Shown: in pieces, positions 1-5,954 of the stretch
Layout of the letters: each line of letters opens with the position of its first letter
Position numbering within the stretch: position 1 is the first letter of the stretch
Assembly (NCBI GenBank): GCA_007120915.1
Contig: SKMT01000296.1
Coordinates: 1 to 9,584, forward strand
DNA from: Myxococcales bacterium
GTDB taxonomy: Bacteria; Myxococcota_A; Bradymonadia; Bradymonadales; Bradymonadaceae
Reading direction: 5' to 3'
Length of the DNA stretch: 9,584 nucleotides
The notes under the pieces: model-generated
Seen by the model: only the letters and a program-made list of their open reading frames with translations
Database searches by the model: none
What the model was told of the DNA's origin: nothing
Position numbers and translations under genes: made by a program

Positions 1-65
1 AGAGTGATGCGCTGTGATCCAATCGTTCTGAATCCTTGTCCGATCTGGACCGCACAGCAACCGTT

Positions 66-83
66 CACGTTGAGGACAACGTG
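66..83. repeat. Perfect 7-bp inverted repeat after the Cys-rich gene
   Basis: CACGTTG (66-72) and CAACGTG (77-83) are perfect inverted arms around a 4-base loop, 39 bases past the stop of the leftward lipoprotein gene. A second partner, ACGTTGT at 96-102, can pair with ACAACGT at 76-82, so two exclusive hairpins are possible. No T-run follows on either strand, so it is not a classical intrinsic terminator. It may be an mRNA 3'-end stabiliser or have no role. Confidence 0.4.
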
Positions 84-121
84 TCGCGATCAACTACGTT
101 GTTCTACGTCAGTGGCCCGAT

Positions 122-1429
122 TCATTCTGTGATGGGGCATTCGGAGGTAGCCCAGTGGCAGGTGCCATCGGGGCAGCACTGCATGTATTCACCGCAGTCG
201 AAGTCCGTGCTGCATTCGTCGTCTCCATCATCCGGAACACACTCGTTGGCCTCGCACATCTCGTCGGTGCCGCACCCTCCGCAACTGACGAGTTCACCAC
301 ATTCATCCTGTACGGTCCCACAGTCTGCTTCCTCGTCGTCACAGATCTCGGTGTCGTCCCGTTCGTCTTCACAGACACACTCATTGTCCTCACACACCTC
401 GTCGCCGTCGCACTGCCCGCAGTCTACATCCTCACCGCACACATCCTGCACAATCCCGCAGTCCCCTTCCTCGTCGCTGCATACCTCGGTGTCACCGCGT
501 TCGTCTTCACAGACACATTCGTTGTCTTCACAGGCCTGGTCCGCGCCGCAGTCGTCTTCGTCTTCGCACTGGACGCATTCGTCGTCGGCGCATACCTCCG
601 TCTCACAATCTGAGTTCTCGATGCACCCCATACCTGTCTCGCATGGGGGGCAGTTCGGCCCTCCGCAGTCCACATCAGACTGCTGTCCTGACTGCAATCC
701 ATCGTCACAACTGGGTGCTACACAGGCACCGCTGTCGCAGACTGCGTCTTCATCCTCGCAGTCGGTATCGTCTACACACACCGAGTAGCAGACCCCGGCG
801 TAACAGACATGATCGTCCGGACAGTCCACCCCGTCACAATCGACGGGAACGCATCCGTCCCCTTCACAGCGATTGTCCCCATCGCAGTCCTCCTGTTGAT
901 CACAGGCTTCGTAGCACACCCCCTGGTAACAGGCTTCGCCCTCCGCGCAGACGACCCCCTCACAGTCCAGCGGTGCGCATCGGTCACCGGCACACTGCTC
1001 TTTCGTCCCGCAGTCTGCTGATTCATTGCATGCCGGATAACAAACCCCACGGTAGCAGGTCTGACCGGCATCACAGACGATGTCCTCGCAGTCGGTGATC
1101 GCACATCGGTTGTCGTCACACCGCTCGTCGTCATCGCAGTCCGCTTCCCCCTCACAATACGGATAGCAGACCCCCCGGTAACAAATCTCGTCTTCCGAAC
1201 AGTCGGCATCATCACAGGAGTCTGTCGGACCTTCGGTGTCCACCCCGACATCCAACTCATCTGCAACACATACGCCGTCATCGCACACTTCTGCCCCTGC
1301 ACAGTCCTCGTCCTCACTACAGGACGGCTGGTGAGGATCTGATGGCTCCTCGCCTGTGCAACCAACGAGCAAACCGACGCCGGCGATCACCACCATCAAT
1401 GCGACACTGTAGACAAACCTTTGATTCAC
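122..1429 (-). CDS. Large Cys-rich repeat lipoprotein (435 aa)
   Basis: Predicted secreted lipoprotein of unknown function. I chose the GTG start at 1429 because a GGAG sequence lies 8 bases upstream and it yields a clean lipoprotein signal: a short polar start, a hydrophobic stretch at residues 9-22, and lipobox LVGC with Cys24. The frame stays open to 1564, and an in-frame ATG at 1462 would add 11 residues, but both put extra sequence before the signal. The mature part has about 71 Cys, 70 without the lipidated one, and is very acidic. Modules in order: an acidic linker; four tandem modules starting at C77, C119, C161 and C203 (exact 42-residue period, core CYxGVCY); a DVDCGGPNCPPC motif at 252-263; two modules at C307 and C353 (exact 46-residue period, CEDERxDTEVC type); and a C-terminal CC module at 406-431. 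Such modules are typical of myxobacterial surface proteins and probably form disulfide-rich knots outside the inner membrane. It lies 143 bp downstream of acyP on the same strand. Ligand and role are unknown. Confidence 0.85.
   Translation of the reverse strand: MNQRFVYSVALMVVIAGVGLLVGCTGEEPSDPHQPSCSEDEDCAGAEVCDDGVCVADELDVGVDTEGPTDSCDDADCSEDEICYRGVCYPYCEGEADCDDDERCDDNRCAITDCEDIVCDAGQTCYRGVCYPACNESADCGTKEQCAGDRCAPLDCEGVVCAEGEACYQGVCYEACDQQEDCDGDNRCEGDGCVPVDCDGVDCPDDHVCYAGVCYSVCVDDTDCEDEDAVCDSGACVAPSCDDGLQSGQQSDVDCGGPNCPPCETGMGCIENSDCETEVCADDECVQCEDEDDCGADQACEDNECVCEDERGDTEVCSDEEGDCGIVQDVCGEDVDCGQCDGDEVCEDNECVCEDERDDTEICDDEEADCGTVQDECGELVSCGGCGTDEMCEANECVPDDGDDECSTDFDCGEYMQCCPDGTCHWATSECPITE
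236..511 (-). repeat. Two tandem 138-bp coding repeats (46-aa modules)
   Basis: Residues C307-V352 and C353-V398 of the large Cys-rich lipoprotein are a second repeat type, exactly 46 residues each. They share CEDERxDTExC, DCGxVQDxCGE and a CGxC pair. They are more alike than the 42-residue modules, so this duplication is probably more recent. Confidence 0.85.
710..1201 (-). repeat. Four tandem 126-bp coding repeats (42-aa modules)
   Basis: Within the large Cys-rich lipoprotein, residues C77, C119, C161 and C203 start four consecutive modules spaced exactly 42 residues (126 bp) apart, and the last module is slightly shorter. Each contains C-x5-C-Y-x-G-V-C-Y-x2-C followed by DC and RC-type pairs. 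The spacing is conserved although the intervening residues have diverged, which suggests old duplications held in register by selection on a disulfide pattern. Confidence 0.85.
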
Positions 1430-1572
1430 AGCCGCATCTCCTGCAGCACGGTAAAAGAACATTCCATTCGCGGTGCCCCGCGGTGCTATTTGCCATCGCG
1501 AAGCAGCAGCCAGGCCAGTCTTCCCAGAAATAACGAGTGGGAGGCGCACACGAATGTATACCAATTGTTTGG

Positions 1573-1854
1573 CTACCGGCGTACCTGGAATGACTCGAAC
1601 TGACCGGTGTACTCCCCTTCGTGGACGTCGACATTGTCCACCTGCGCGCTCGGCGAACCGTCATGGGCCCATTCAACCAGCGCACCCACCGCATCTGCCT
1701 GCCCCTCCACCACTGCTTCCACCGAACCGTCTGCCCGGTTGCGCACCCACCCGGCCACGCCGAGTTCGCGCGCCTTCTCACGCGTCGTCGCCCGGTAGAA
1801 CACCCCCTGGACCTTCCCGTAGATTTCGAGTCGAACACGGCGCATTTCGTCCAT
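1573..1854 (-). CDS. acyP: Acylphosphatase
   Basis: Small cytosolic enzyme (93 aa, the usual family length) that hydrolyses the carboxyl-phosphate bond of acyl phosphates such as acetyl phosphate or carbamoyl phosphate. The family signature is present: KVQGVFYR at 14-21, whose Arg21 is the phosphate-binding catalytic residue, and GWVRN at 35-39, whose Asn39 positions the attacking water. The following DGSVEAVVEG strand is also typical. The start at 1854 follows AGGAG with about 6 bases of spacing. Longer readings, up to 1932, overlap the upstream gene's end and lack a ribosome site. It sits 29 bp downstream of a Cys-rich lipoprotein gene on the same strand and is probably cotranscribed with it. 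No functional link to the lipoproteins is evident, and acyP is often placed haphazardly in genomes. Confidence 0.95.
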   Translation of the reverse strand: MDEMRRVRLEIYGKVQGVFYRATTREKARELGVAGWVRNRADGSVEAVVEGQADAVGALVEWAHDGSPSAQVDNVDVHEGEYTGQFESFQVRR

Positions 1855-1883
1855 TGTCTTCTCCTGATTGTCGTTTCCCCCGA

Positions 1884-2882
1884 CTACGGACACTGCATGG
1901 TATTCGGATAGCAGACGCCATCGGAACAACACTGGGCAAAATCACCACAGTCGGCGTCGGAGGTACACCCGTTACCACCGTTGTCATCGCACTGGTCGCT
2001 GTCCGGGATACACTCGTCTTCGCAGCACTGTTGGGACGACCCGCAGTCCCCATCCTCCTCGCACTCGTCGGGTACACACAGGCCTTCGTCACAGTCTTCG
2101 TCGTCACTGCAATCTCCGCAACTGCCACCGCAGCCGTCATCACCACAGTCGGCATCGTCACAGTCGGGCACACACTCACAGACACCGTCGACGCACTCAT
2201 CGTTATCGTTGTCCTCACAGACCTCACAGTCCGAAACGACGGTGCGCTCGTCGGTCTCCTCCAGACTGCACTCCGTTCCGTCGCAACTGTACTCGTGGAA
2301 GATCTCGTCCTGACACACGCAGGCTTCGCCGTCGTCACAACAGTCGTACTCGTCACCCTCCTGAACCCACTCGTCCTTCTCGGTACAGTCGACGCATTCG
2401 TCACAGCCACAGTCAGCGTCGCTGCCTTCGCAGATCGGCACAGACGAACAATTTCCTCCCTGACAGCTTCCCTGCTCCTCGGCGCATTCGTCGTCAATGT
2501 CATCACAGGGGGTGCCATCGGCGACGGTGGAAAACGCGTCGTCTGCTTCGTCGGGATCGCAGATCAGGCACTCATTGCTACCGGCAGTCTCTCCCTCTTG
2601 GTAGCAGCCATCACTGATCTCGCAGTCACATTCTTCCTCGATTTGCTCTGCATCTTGCCCGACATCGGCGTCCGTGCCGGCATCTGCATCGGGCTGTTCC
2701 TCGTCGGCGGGCTCCCAGCTTCCGTCTTCGCAGACAAACCCATCCTGCACTGCTCCCTCTTCGCCGCAGTCCTCTCCCTGAACCGGCGCCGTCGGATCGT
2801 CGCTGCACCCCAACGCCACCGCTGCGCACAGCAGGATCGCTGAAAAGAGAATCGAAACAGTTCTATCGGCATGACGCTGCAT
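1884..2882 (-). CDS. Cys-rich acidic lipoprotein (332 aa)
   Basis: Predicted secreted lipoprotein of unknown function. I chose the ATG at 2882 because AAGGA lies 5 bases upstream. An in-frame ATG at 2897 has a poorer site and would add five residues. Residues 9-25 are hydrophobic and end in lipobox ALGC with Cys26. A D/E/A/G-rich linker at about 55-83 follows and would act as a flexible tether. Beyond it are Cys-rich modules: DGCYQEGET through CLICDP at 91-110, a dense CC/CxC region at 151-222, GDDGCGGSCGDC at 247-258, and two C-terminal modules of the type C-x4-DC-x4-QCC at about 274-298 and 306-331. I count 46 Cys besides the lipidated one, an even number that fits full disulfide pairing. 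The first module resembles ones known from myxobacterial surface proteins. The C-terminal CC modules match the end of the larger lipoprotein two genes downstream, so the two are probably paralogues. Confidence 0.85.
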   Translation of the reverse strand: MQRHADRTVSILFSAILLCAAVALGCSDDPTAPVQGEDCGEEGAVQDGFVCEDGSWEPADEEQPDADAGTDADVGQDAEQIEEECDCEISDGCYQEGETAGSNECLICDPDEADDAFSTVADGTPCDDIDDECAEEQGSCQGGNCSSVPICEGSDADCGCDECVDCTEKDEWVQEGDEYDCCDDGEACVCQDEIFHEYSCDGTECSLEETDERTVVSDCEVCEDNDNDECVDGVCECVPDCDDADCGDDGCGGSCGDCSDDEDCDEGLCVPDECEEDGDCGSSQQCCEDECIPDSDQCDDNGGNGCTSDADCGDFAQCCSDGVCYPNTMQCP

Positions 2883-3037
2883 AATTATCCTTATCATTAT
2901 CTCGGGGCCATGCGGCTGCCCGAAGACTCCACTGGAACATCCAAATTATTGTGTCAGACAACGCCATCATATCGACTCCAACGGTTCCGATAAACCTGCC
3001 GGCGATGCCACCACCCTTTTCGCTGTCCCTGTTGGTC

Positions 3038-3043
3038 TATAAT
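3038..3043 (+). promoter_or_regulatory. Candidate -10 box for the 199-aa gene
   Basis: A perfect TATAAT lies 56 bp upstream of the rightward start at 3100. No good TTGACA is found at the right distance, and the best match is TTTTCG at 3017-3022 with 15-bp spacing. This spacer (2883-3099) is divergent, so it should also hold the leftward promoter. A TATGAT on the minus strand at 2966-2971 is the only candidate I see there. Both calls are weak, because promoter consensus in this lineage is uncertain. Confidence 0.35.
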
Positions 3044-3099
3044 CTGCATCCGGCCGGCTCACCGCTGCGAAATCACATCTCCCCTACACCGGAGCAGCA

Positions 3100-3699
3100 A
3101 TGACTGGAAGCATCGACACCATCGTCGCTGAATTCGACCGAAAACCGATCCAGATCGACACCCTCGAACAGCGGCTTAACGAAGCGTCGACGACGCTGCG
3201 CGTCGAAGCGATCCGGCAGCTTACCCCCAACCGCCAACGCCGACTGTTCGCCGCCTGCAGCGGCCGAACAGTCACCACCGAAGACATCGTCGCCGATGAC
3301 GTCGCTGCGCTCACGGAGGTGATCCACGAGGGCCAGAACACGCTGCCGATGTTCCGGGCCTTCCAGAAACGGTTCTGTCTGCCCAGCAAGCAACACCAGC
3401 CGGACAACCGCCGCATCCTGTGGGGCTACAACCATCAGACCTTCTCCGGGATTACCGGCCCCGGCTACTTCGTTGCCTACGATGATGATGACACCGGTGA
3501 AGTGGTCATCGACTACCGGGAGCTGCCTCCCGAAAAGCCCGACGAATGGCCCCCGATCATCGAAAACACTGCCCGACTGGGCCGGTTCGTCTACGCCGGG
3601 ATGGTCGACCGGCTGCGCCGCGTCGCCGATGGCGTCACCATCGGGCGGGCTTACAAATCGGAGCCGATGAACGCGTATTTTGCGCTGGTGCGGACTTGA
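3100..3699 (+). CDS. Hypothetical cytosolic protein (199 aa)
   Basis: I do not recognise this protein. The ATG at 3100 has GGAG 5 bases upstream, and the reading frame shows coding-type codon use throughout. There is no signal peptide, transmembrane segment or Cys cluster (two Cys only), so it is probably soluble and cytosolic. The N-terminal 80 residues are charged and helix-prone. The segments that look most constrained are the aromatic, glycine-rich WGYNHQTFSGITGPGYFVAY at 108-127, then ELPPEKPDEWPPI at 141-153 and the Gly/Tyr-containing RFVYAGMVDRLR at 162-173. The aromatic-Gly segment followed by a Pro-rich turn suggests a compact alpha/beta fold, but I cannot assign one. It stands alone between a divergent Cys-rich lipoprotein gene and uvrC, 199 bp before the latter, so neighbours give little clue. 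The gene itself is well supported, but its function is not known. Confidence 0.8.
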   Translation: MTGSIDTIVAEFDRKPIQIDTLEQRLNEASTTLRVEAIRQLTPNRQRRLFAACSGRTVTTEDIVADDVAALTEVIHEGQNTLPMFRAFQKRFCLPSKQHQPDNRRILWGYNHQTFSGITGPGYFVAYDDDDTGEVVIDYRELPPEKPDEWPPIIENTARLGRFVYAGMVDRLRRVADGVTIGRAYKSEPMNAYFALVRT

Positions 3700-3743
3700 T
3701 GGTGGCCGAGCGACCTCCGTGCTTTCAACATCCCATTGATAAC

Positions 3744-3831
3744 GCGAACCTCAGAACCCCGAACTCCCTGCGGCCTACGGCCTCCGGTCGGTCGGGGCTA
3801 CGATCCGGCGGACGCTCCTCCGTAGGTTCGC
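3744..3831. repeat. Nested inverted repeats in the spacer before uvrC
   Basis: GCGAACCT (3744-3751) and AGGTTCGC (3824-3831) are perfect 8-bp inverted arms. Inside them CCCCGA (3757-3762) pairs with TCGGGG (3792-3797), and GGCCTACGGCC is a small hairpin at the centre. The nesting would allow a branched folded RNA or a cruciform. No T-run follows. It could be an interspersed repeat element, but only this copy is visible here. Confidence 0.45.
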
Positions 3832-3838
3832 ATCACCG

Positions 3839-3896
3839 CACGACCCCACGACCCCACGACCTCACGACCCAAGACTCACGACCCAAGACTCACGAC
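3839..3896. repeat. Short tandem repeats abutting the uvrC start
   Basis: Three copies of CACGACCC (8-bp period, 3839-3862) run into two and a half copies of TCACGACCCAAGAC (14-bp period, 3862-3896). The array stops two bases before the uvrC ATG and fills the place where a ribosome site would be expected. Such low-complexity tracts are prone to slippage. Confidence 0.85.
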
Positions 3897-3898
3897 TT

Positions 3899-5788
3899 AT
3901 GACCGAACGCTTCGACATCGACGCCCGGCTCAAAACGATGCCCGATCAGCCGGGCTGCTACCTGATGAAAAACCGTCGGGGGCGGATCATCTACATCGGC
4001 AAGGCCAAGAACCTGCGCAAACGGGTCCAGAACTACTTCCAGCCCTCCGGCGACCCCCGGCCCTTCGTGCGCTGGCTGCCCCGGGTGCTCGGCGAGATCG
4101 AGACCATTGTTACAGCCAACGAAAAAGAAGCGCTGATTCTGGAAAACAATCTCGTCAAAAAACACAAGCCCCGGTTCAACGTCCAACTGAAGGATGACAA
4201 AAACTTTCTGTCACTTCGCATCAACCCCGATGAGAAGTGGCCCCGCGTCTACTTTCAGCGCAACAACACCGACGGGGAGGGCCGTCACTTCGGGCCCTAT
4301 CACTCTGCGGGAGCGGTGCGGCGCACCCGTCGGCTGCTCGACAAGCATTTCATGCTGCGCACCTGTCCCGATCATGTGATGAAGAATCGCTCCCGGCCCT
4401 GCCTGCAGTACCAGATCGAGCGCTGCCCCGCCCCCTGTGTGTTCGATGTCGATCGCGACGAATACATGCAAGACGTCGAACAGGCGATTATGTTTCTGGA
4501 GGGTCGCGGCGACGAGCTGATCAACCAGCTTCGAGACGACATGCAGGCTGCCAGCGAAGAGCTGAATTTCGAGCTCGCCGCCCGCTACCGCGACCAGATC
4601 GAGGCCATCGAAAAGGTGCTCGAACACCAGCAGGCAGTCGGGGACCATCAGATCGATCAGGACGCCTTCGGCTATCACCGTGAGGGCGACCGGTTGACCA
4701 TCCAGGTGGTCATGATCCGCGACGGACGCATGACGGGGGCGCGATCGTTTTCGTACACCGACCAGGAATTTCCCGACGCGGAAGTGCTCTCCAGCTTCCT
4801 GAACCTGTACTACAACGCCGGCAATCACATCCCCCGCCAGGTGTTGCTGCCCTTCGAGCTCGACGAGGGCGAAGCCGAGAGTTTCGAACAACTGCTCGGC
4901 GAGATCGCCGGCCACCGCGTCTACATCAAGGTCCCACAGCGGGGAGCGAAAAAAGCGCTGGTGACCACCGCCCAGACCAACGCCGAACACTCCTTCCAGA
5001 AGGAGCACGCCCGCGAGGAGCGGGTGCTCGATCTGCTCGAAAAGCTTCAGCGGCGTCTCAGCCTCGACAATCTGCCGCGGCGCATCGAATGCTACGACAT
5101 CTCCAACTTCCAGGGCCGCCAGATCGTCGGCTCCCGGGTCGTGTTCACCGACGCCGAGCCCGACAAGTCGGAGTACCGCCGCTACAAAATGCGGCTTCAG
5201 AAAGGCCAGGACGACTTCGGAAGCTTCCGCGAGATGCTGATGCGCCGGTTTCGCAAAATCGCCGAGGGCGACGACGACCCTCCCGATCTGGTGGTCATCG
5301 ACGGGGGCAAGGGCCAGCTCGGCCAGGCCGGCGCCGTGCTCGAAGACCTGGGGCTGCACGACATCGACCTGATCGCACTGGCGAAGTCGCGCACCGACAA
5401 GTCCGGGTTCGACGACTACGAGGTCACCCACAGCGCCGAACGGGTCTTCGTGCCGGGGCGAAAAAATCCGATCGTCCTCAAACAGAACAGCGCCGAGTTG
5501 TACCTGTTGCAGCGGCTGCGCGACGCCGCCCACGACTTCGCGATCGGCTATCACAAAACACTTCGCCGCAAGCAGTCGTTGCGCTCCAGCCTCGACGAAA
5601 TCCCCGGGGTCGGACCCAAGACCAAACGCGATCTGCTGCGCCACTTCGGAAGCCTCAAAAAGATCAAGGCCGCCGACATCGACGAACTGCTTCAGGTCGA
5701 CGGCATCGGACCGGCCACCGCCGGCGCCGTCTTCGATTTCTTTCATCCTCCCCAACAACGCTGCCCCGAATCAGCGCCGACGGGCTGA
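3899..5788 (+). CDS. uvrC: UvrABC excinuclease subunit C
   Basis: Nuclease subunit of nucleotide excision repair, joining UvrB on damaged DNA and cutting 3' and then 5' of the lesion. Full length at 629 aa. Domains in order: GIY-YIG nuclease at about 15-95 (GCY 19-21, YIG 32-34, Arg42, Glu82), which makes the 3' cut; four Cys at 156, 168, 176 and 180 with the spacing known for the UvrC iron-sulfur cluster; a UVR motif at about 207-242 for UvrB contact; an RNase H-like nuclease for the 5' cut with Asp400 (CYDIS), Asp468 (VIDGGKGQ) and His545 (DAAHDFAI); and a C-terminal tandem helix-hairpin-helix at 563-616 (IPGVGPKTK, VDGIGPATA). All expected catalytic residues are present. The N-terminus lines up with family members, so the ATG at 3899 is secure, but no Shine-Dalgarno precedes it. 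The upstream bases are a tandem repeat instead. It appears to be a single-gene unit. Confidence 0.98.
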   Translation: MTERFDIDARLKTMPDQPGCYLMKNRRGRIIYIGKAKNLRKRVQNYFQPSGDPRPFVRWLPRVLGEIETIVTANEKEALILENNLVKKHKPRFNVQLKDDKNFLSLRINPDEKWPRVYFQRNNTDGEGRHFGPYHSAGAVRRTRRLLDKHFMLRTCPDHVMKNRSRPCLQYQIERCPAPCVFDVDRDEYMQDVEQAIMFLEGRGDELINQLRDDMQAASEELNFELAARYRDQIEAIEKVLEHQQAVGDHQIDQDAFGYHREGDRLTIQVVMIRDGRMTGARSFSYTDQEFPDAEVLSSFLNLYYNAGNHIPRQVLLPFELDEGEAESFEQLLGEIAGHRVYIKVPQRGAKKALVTTAQTNAEHSFQKEHAREERVLDLLEKLQRRLSLDNLPRRIECYDISNFQGRQIVGSRVVFTDAEPDKSEYRRYKMRLQKGQDDFGSFREMLMRRFRKIAEGDDDPPDLVVIDGGKGQLGQAGAVLEDLGLHDIDLIALAKSRTDKSGFDDYEVTHSAERVFVPGRKNPIVLKQNSAELYLLQRLRDAAHDFAIGYHKTLRRKQSLRSSLDEIPGVGPKTKRDLLRHFGSLKKIKAADIDELLQVDGIGPATAGAVFDFFHPPQQRCPESAPTG

Positions 5789-5903
5789 AACATCGACCCG
5801 ATTGTGTTAGTTGTCCCACCGAATCGGTCGAAATGCCCGGGTGCACTGGTCGGTTATTCATCAAGATGCCACCGTGAGCTCACGTCGCCACCGTCGATCA
5901 CCC

Positions 5904-5934
5904 AGCCGGGCCGGCCGAGGCTCAACAGTTTTTT
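5904..5934 (+). terminator. Possible weak terminator after uvrC
   Basis: AGCC (5904-5907) and GGCT (5919-5922) flank a GGCCGGCC core that could form a GC-rich hairpin, and six T's follow at 5929-5934. Six non-T bases separate hairpin and T-run, and the element lies 116 bp after uvrC and close to the next start, so the call is weak. It could equally be leader structure of the downstream gene. Confidence 0.25.
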
Positions 5935-5954
5935 GCTCTAACGGAGAATCCTTC

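Noticed and set aside
36..788. Ser-rich open frame on the plus strand
   Set aside because: It is the complement of the Cys/Asp/Glu-rich lipoprotein gene. Its Ser/His/Gln composition follows from reading those codons backwards, and it has no ribosome site.
1469..1486. CGCGGTGC direct repeat upstream of the large lipoprotein gene
   Set aside because: Two 8-bp copies 10 bp apart in GC-rich DNA are easily explained by chance, and no regulator or partner site is visible.
1473..2843. 456-codon plus-strand frame resembling a hydrophobic membrane protein
   Set aside because: Val/Ile/Leu richness comes from the complement of Asp and Glu codons in the Cys-rich lipoprotein and acyP. It runs across two real genes on the opposite strand and has no conserved motif.
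122..2882. Metallothionein or ferredoxin-like metal proteins
   Set aside because: The lipoprotein signals place the Cys-rich domains outside the inner membrane, and the even Cys count and module style fit disulfide-bonded surface domains better than metal clusters.
4211..5758. 515-codon minus-strand frame opposite uvrC
   Set aside because: Antisense shadow in a high-GC gene. uvrC is certain from its motifs, and the antisense protein has no recognisable domain.
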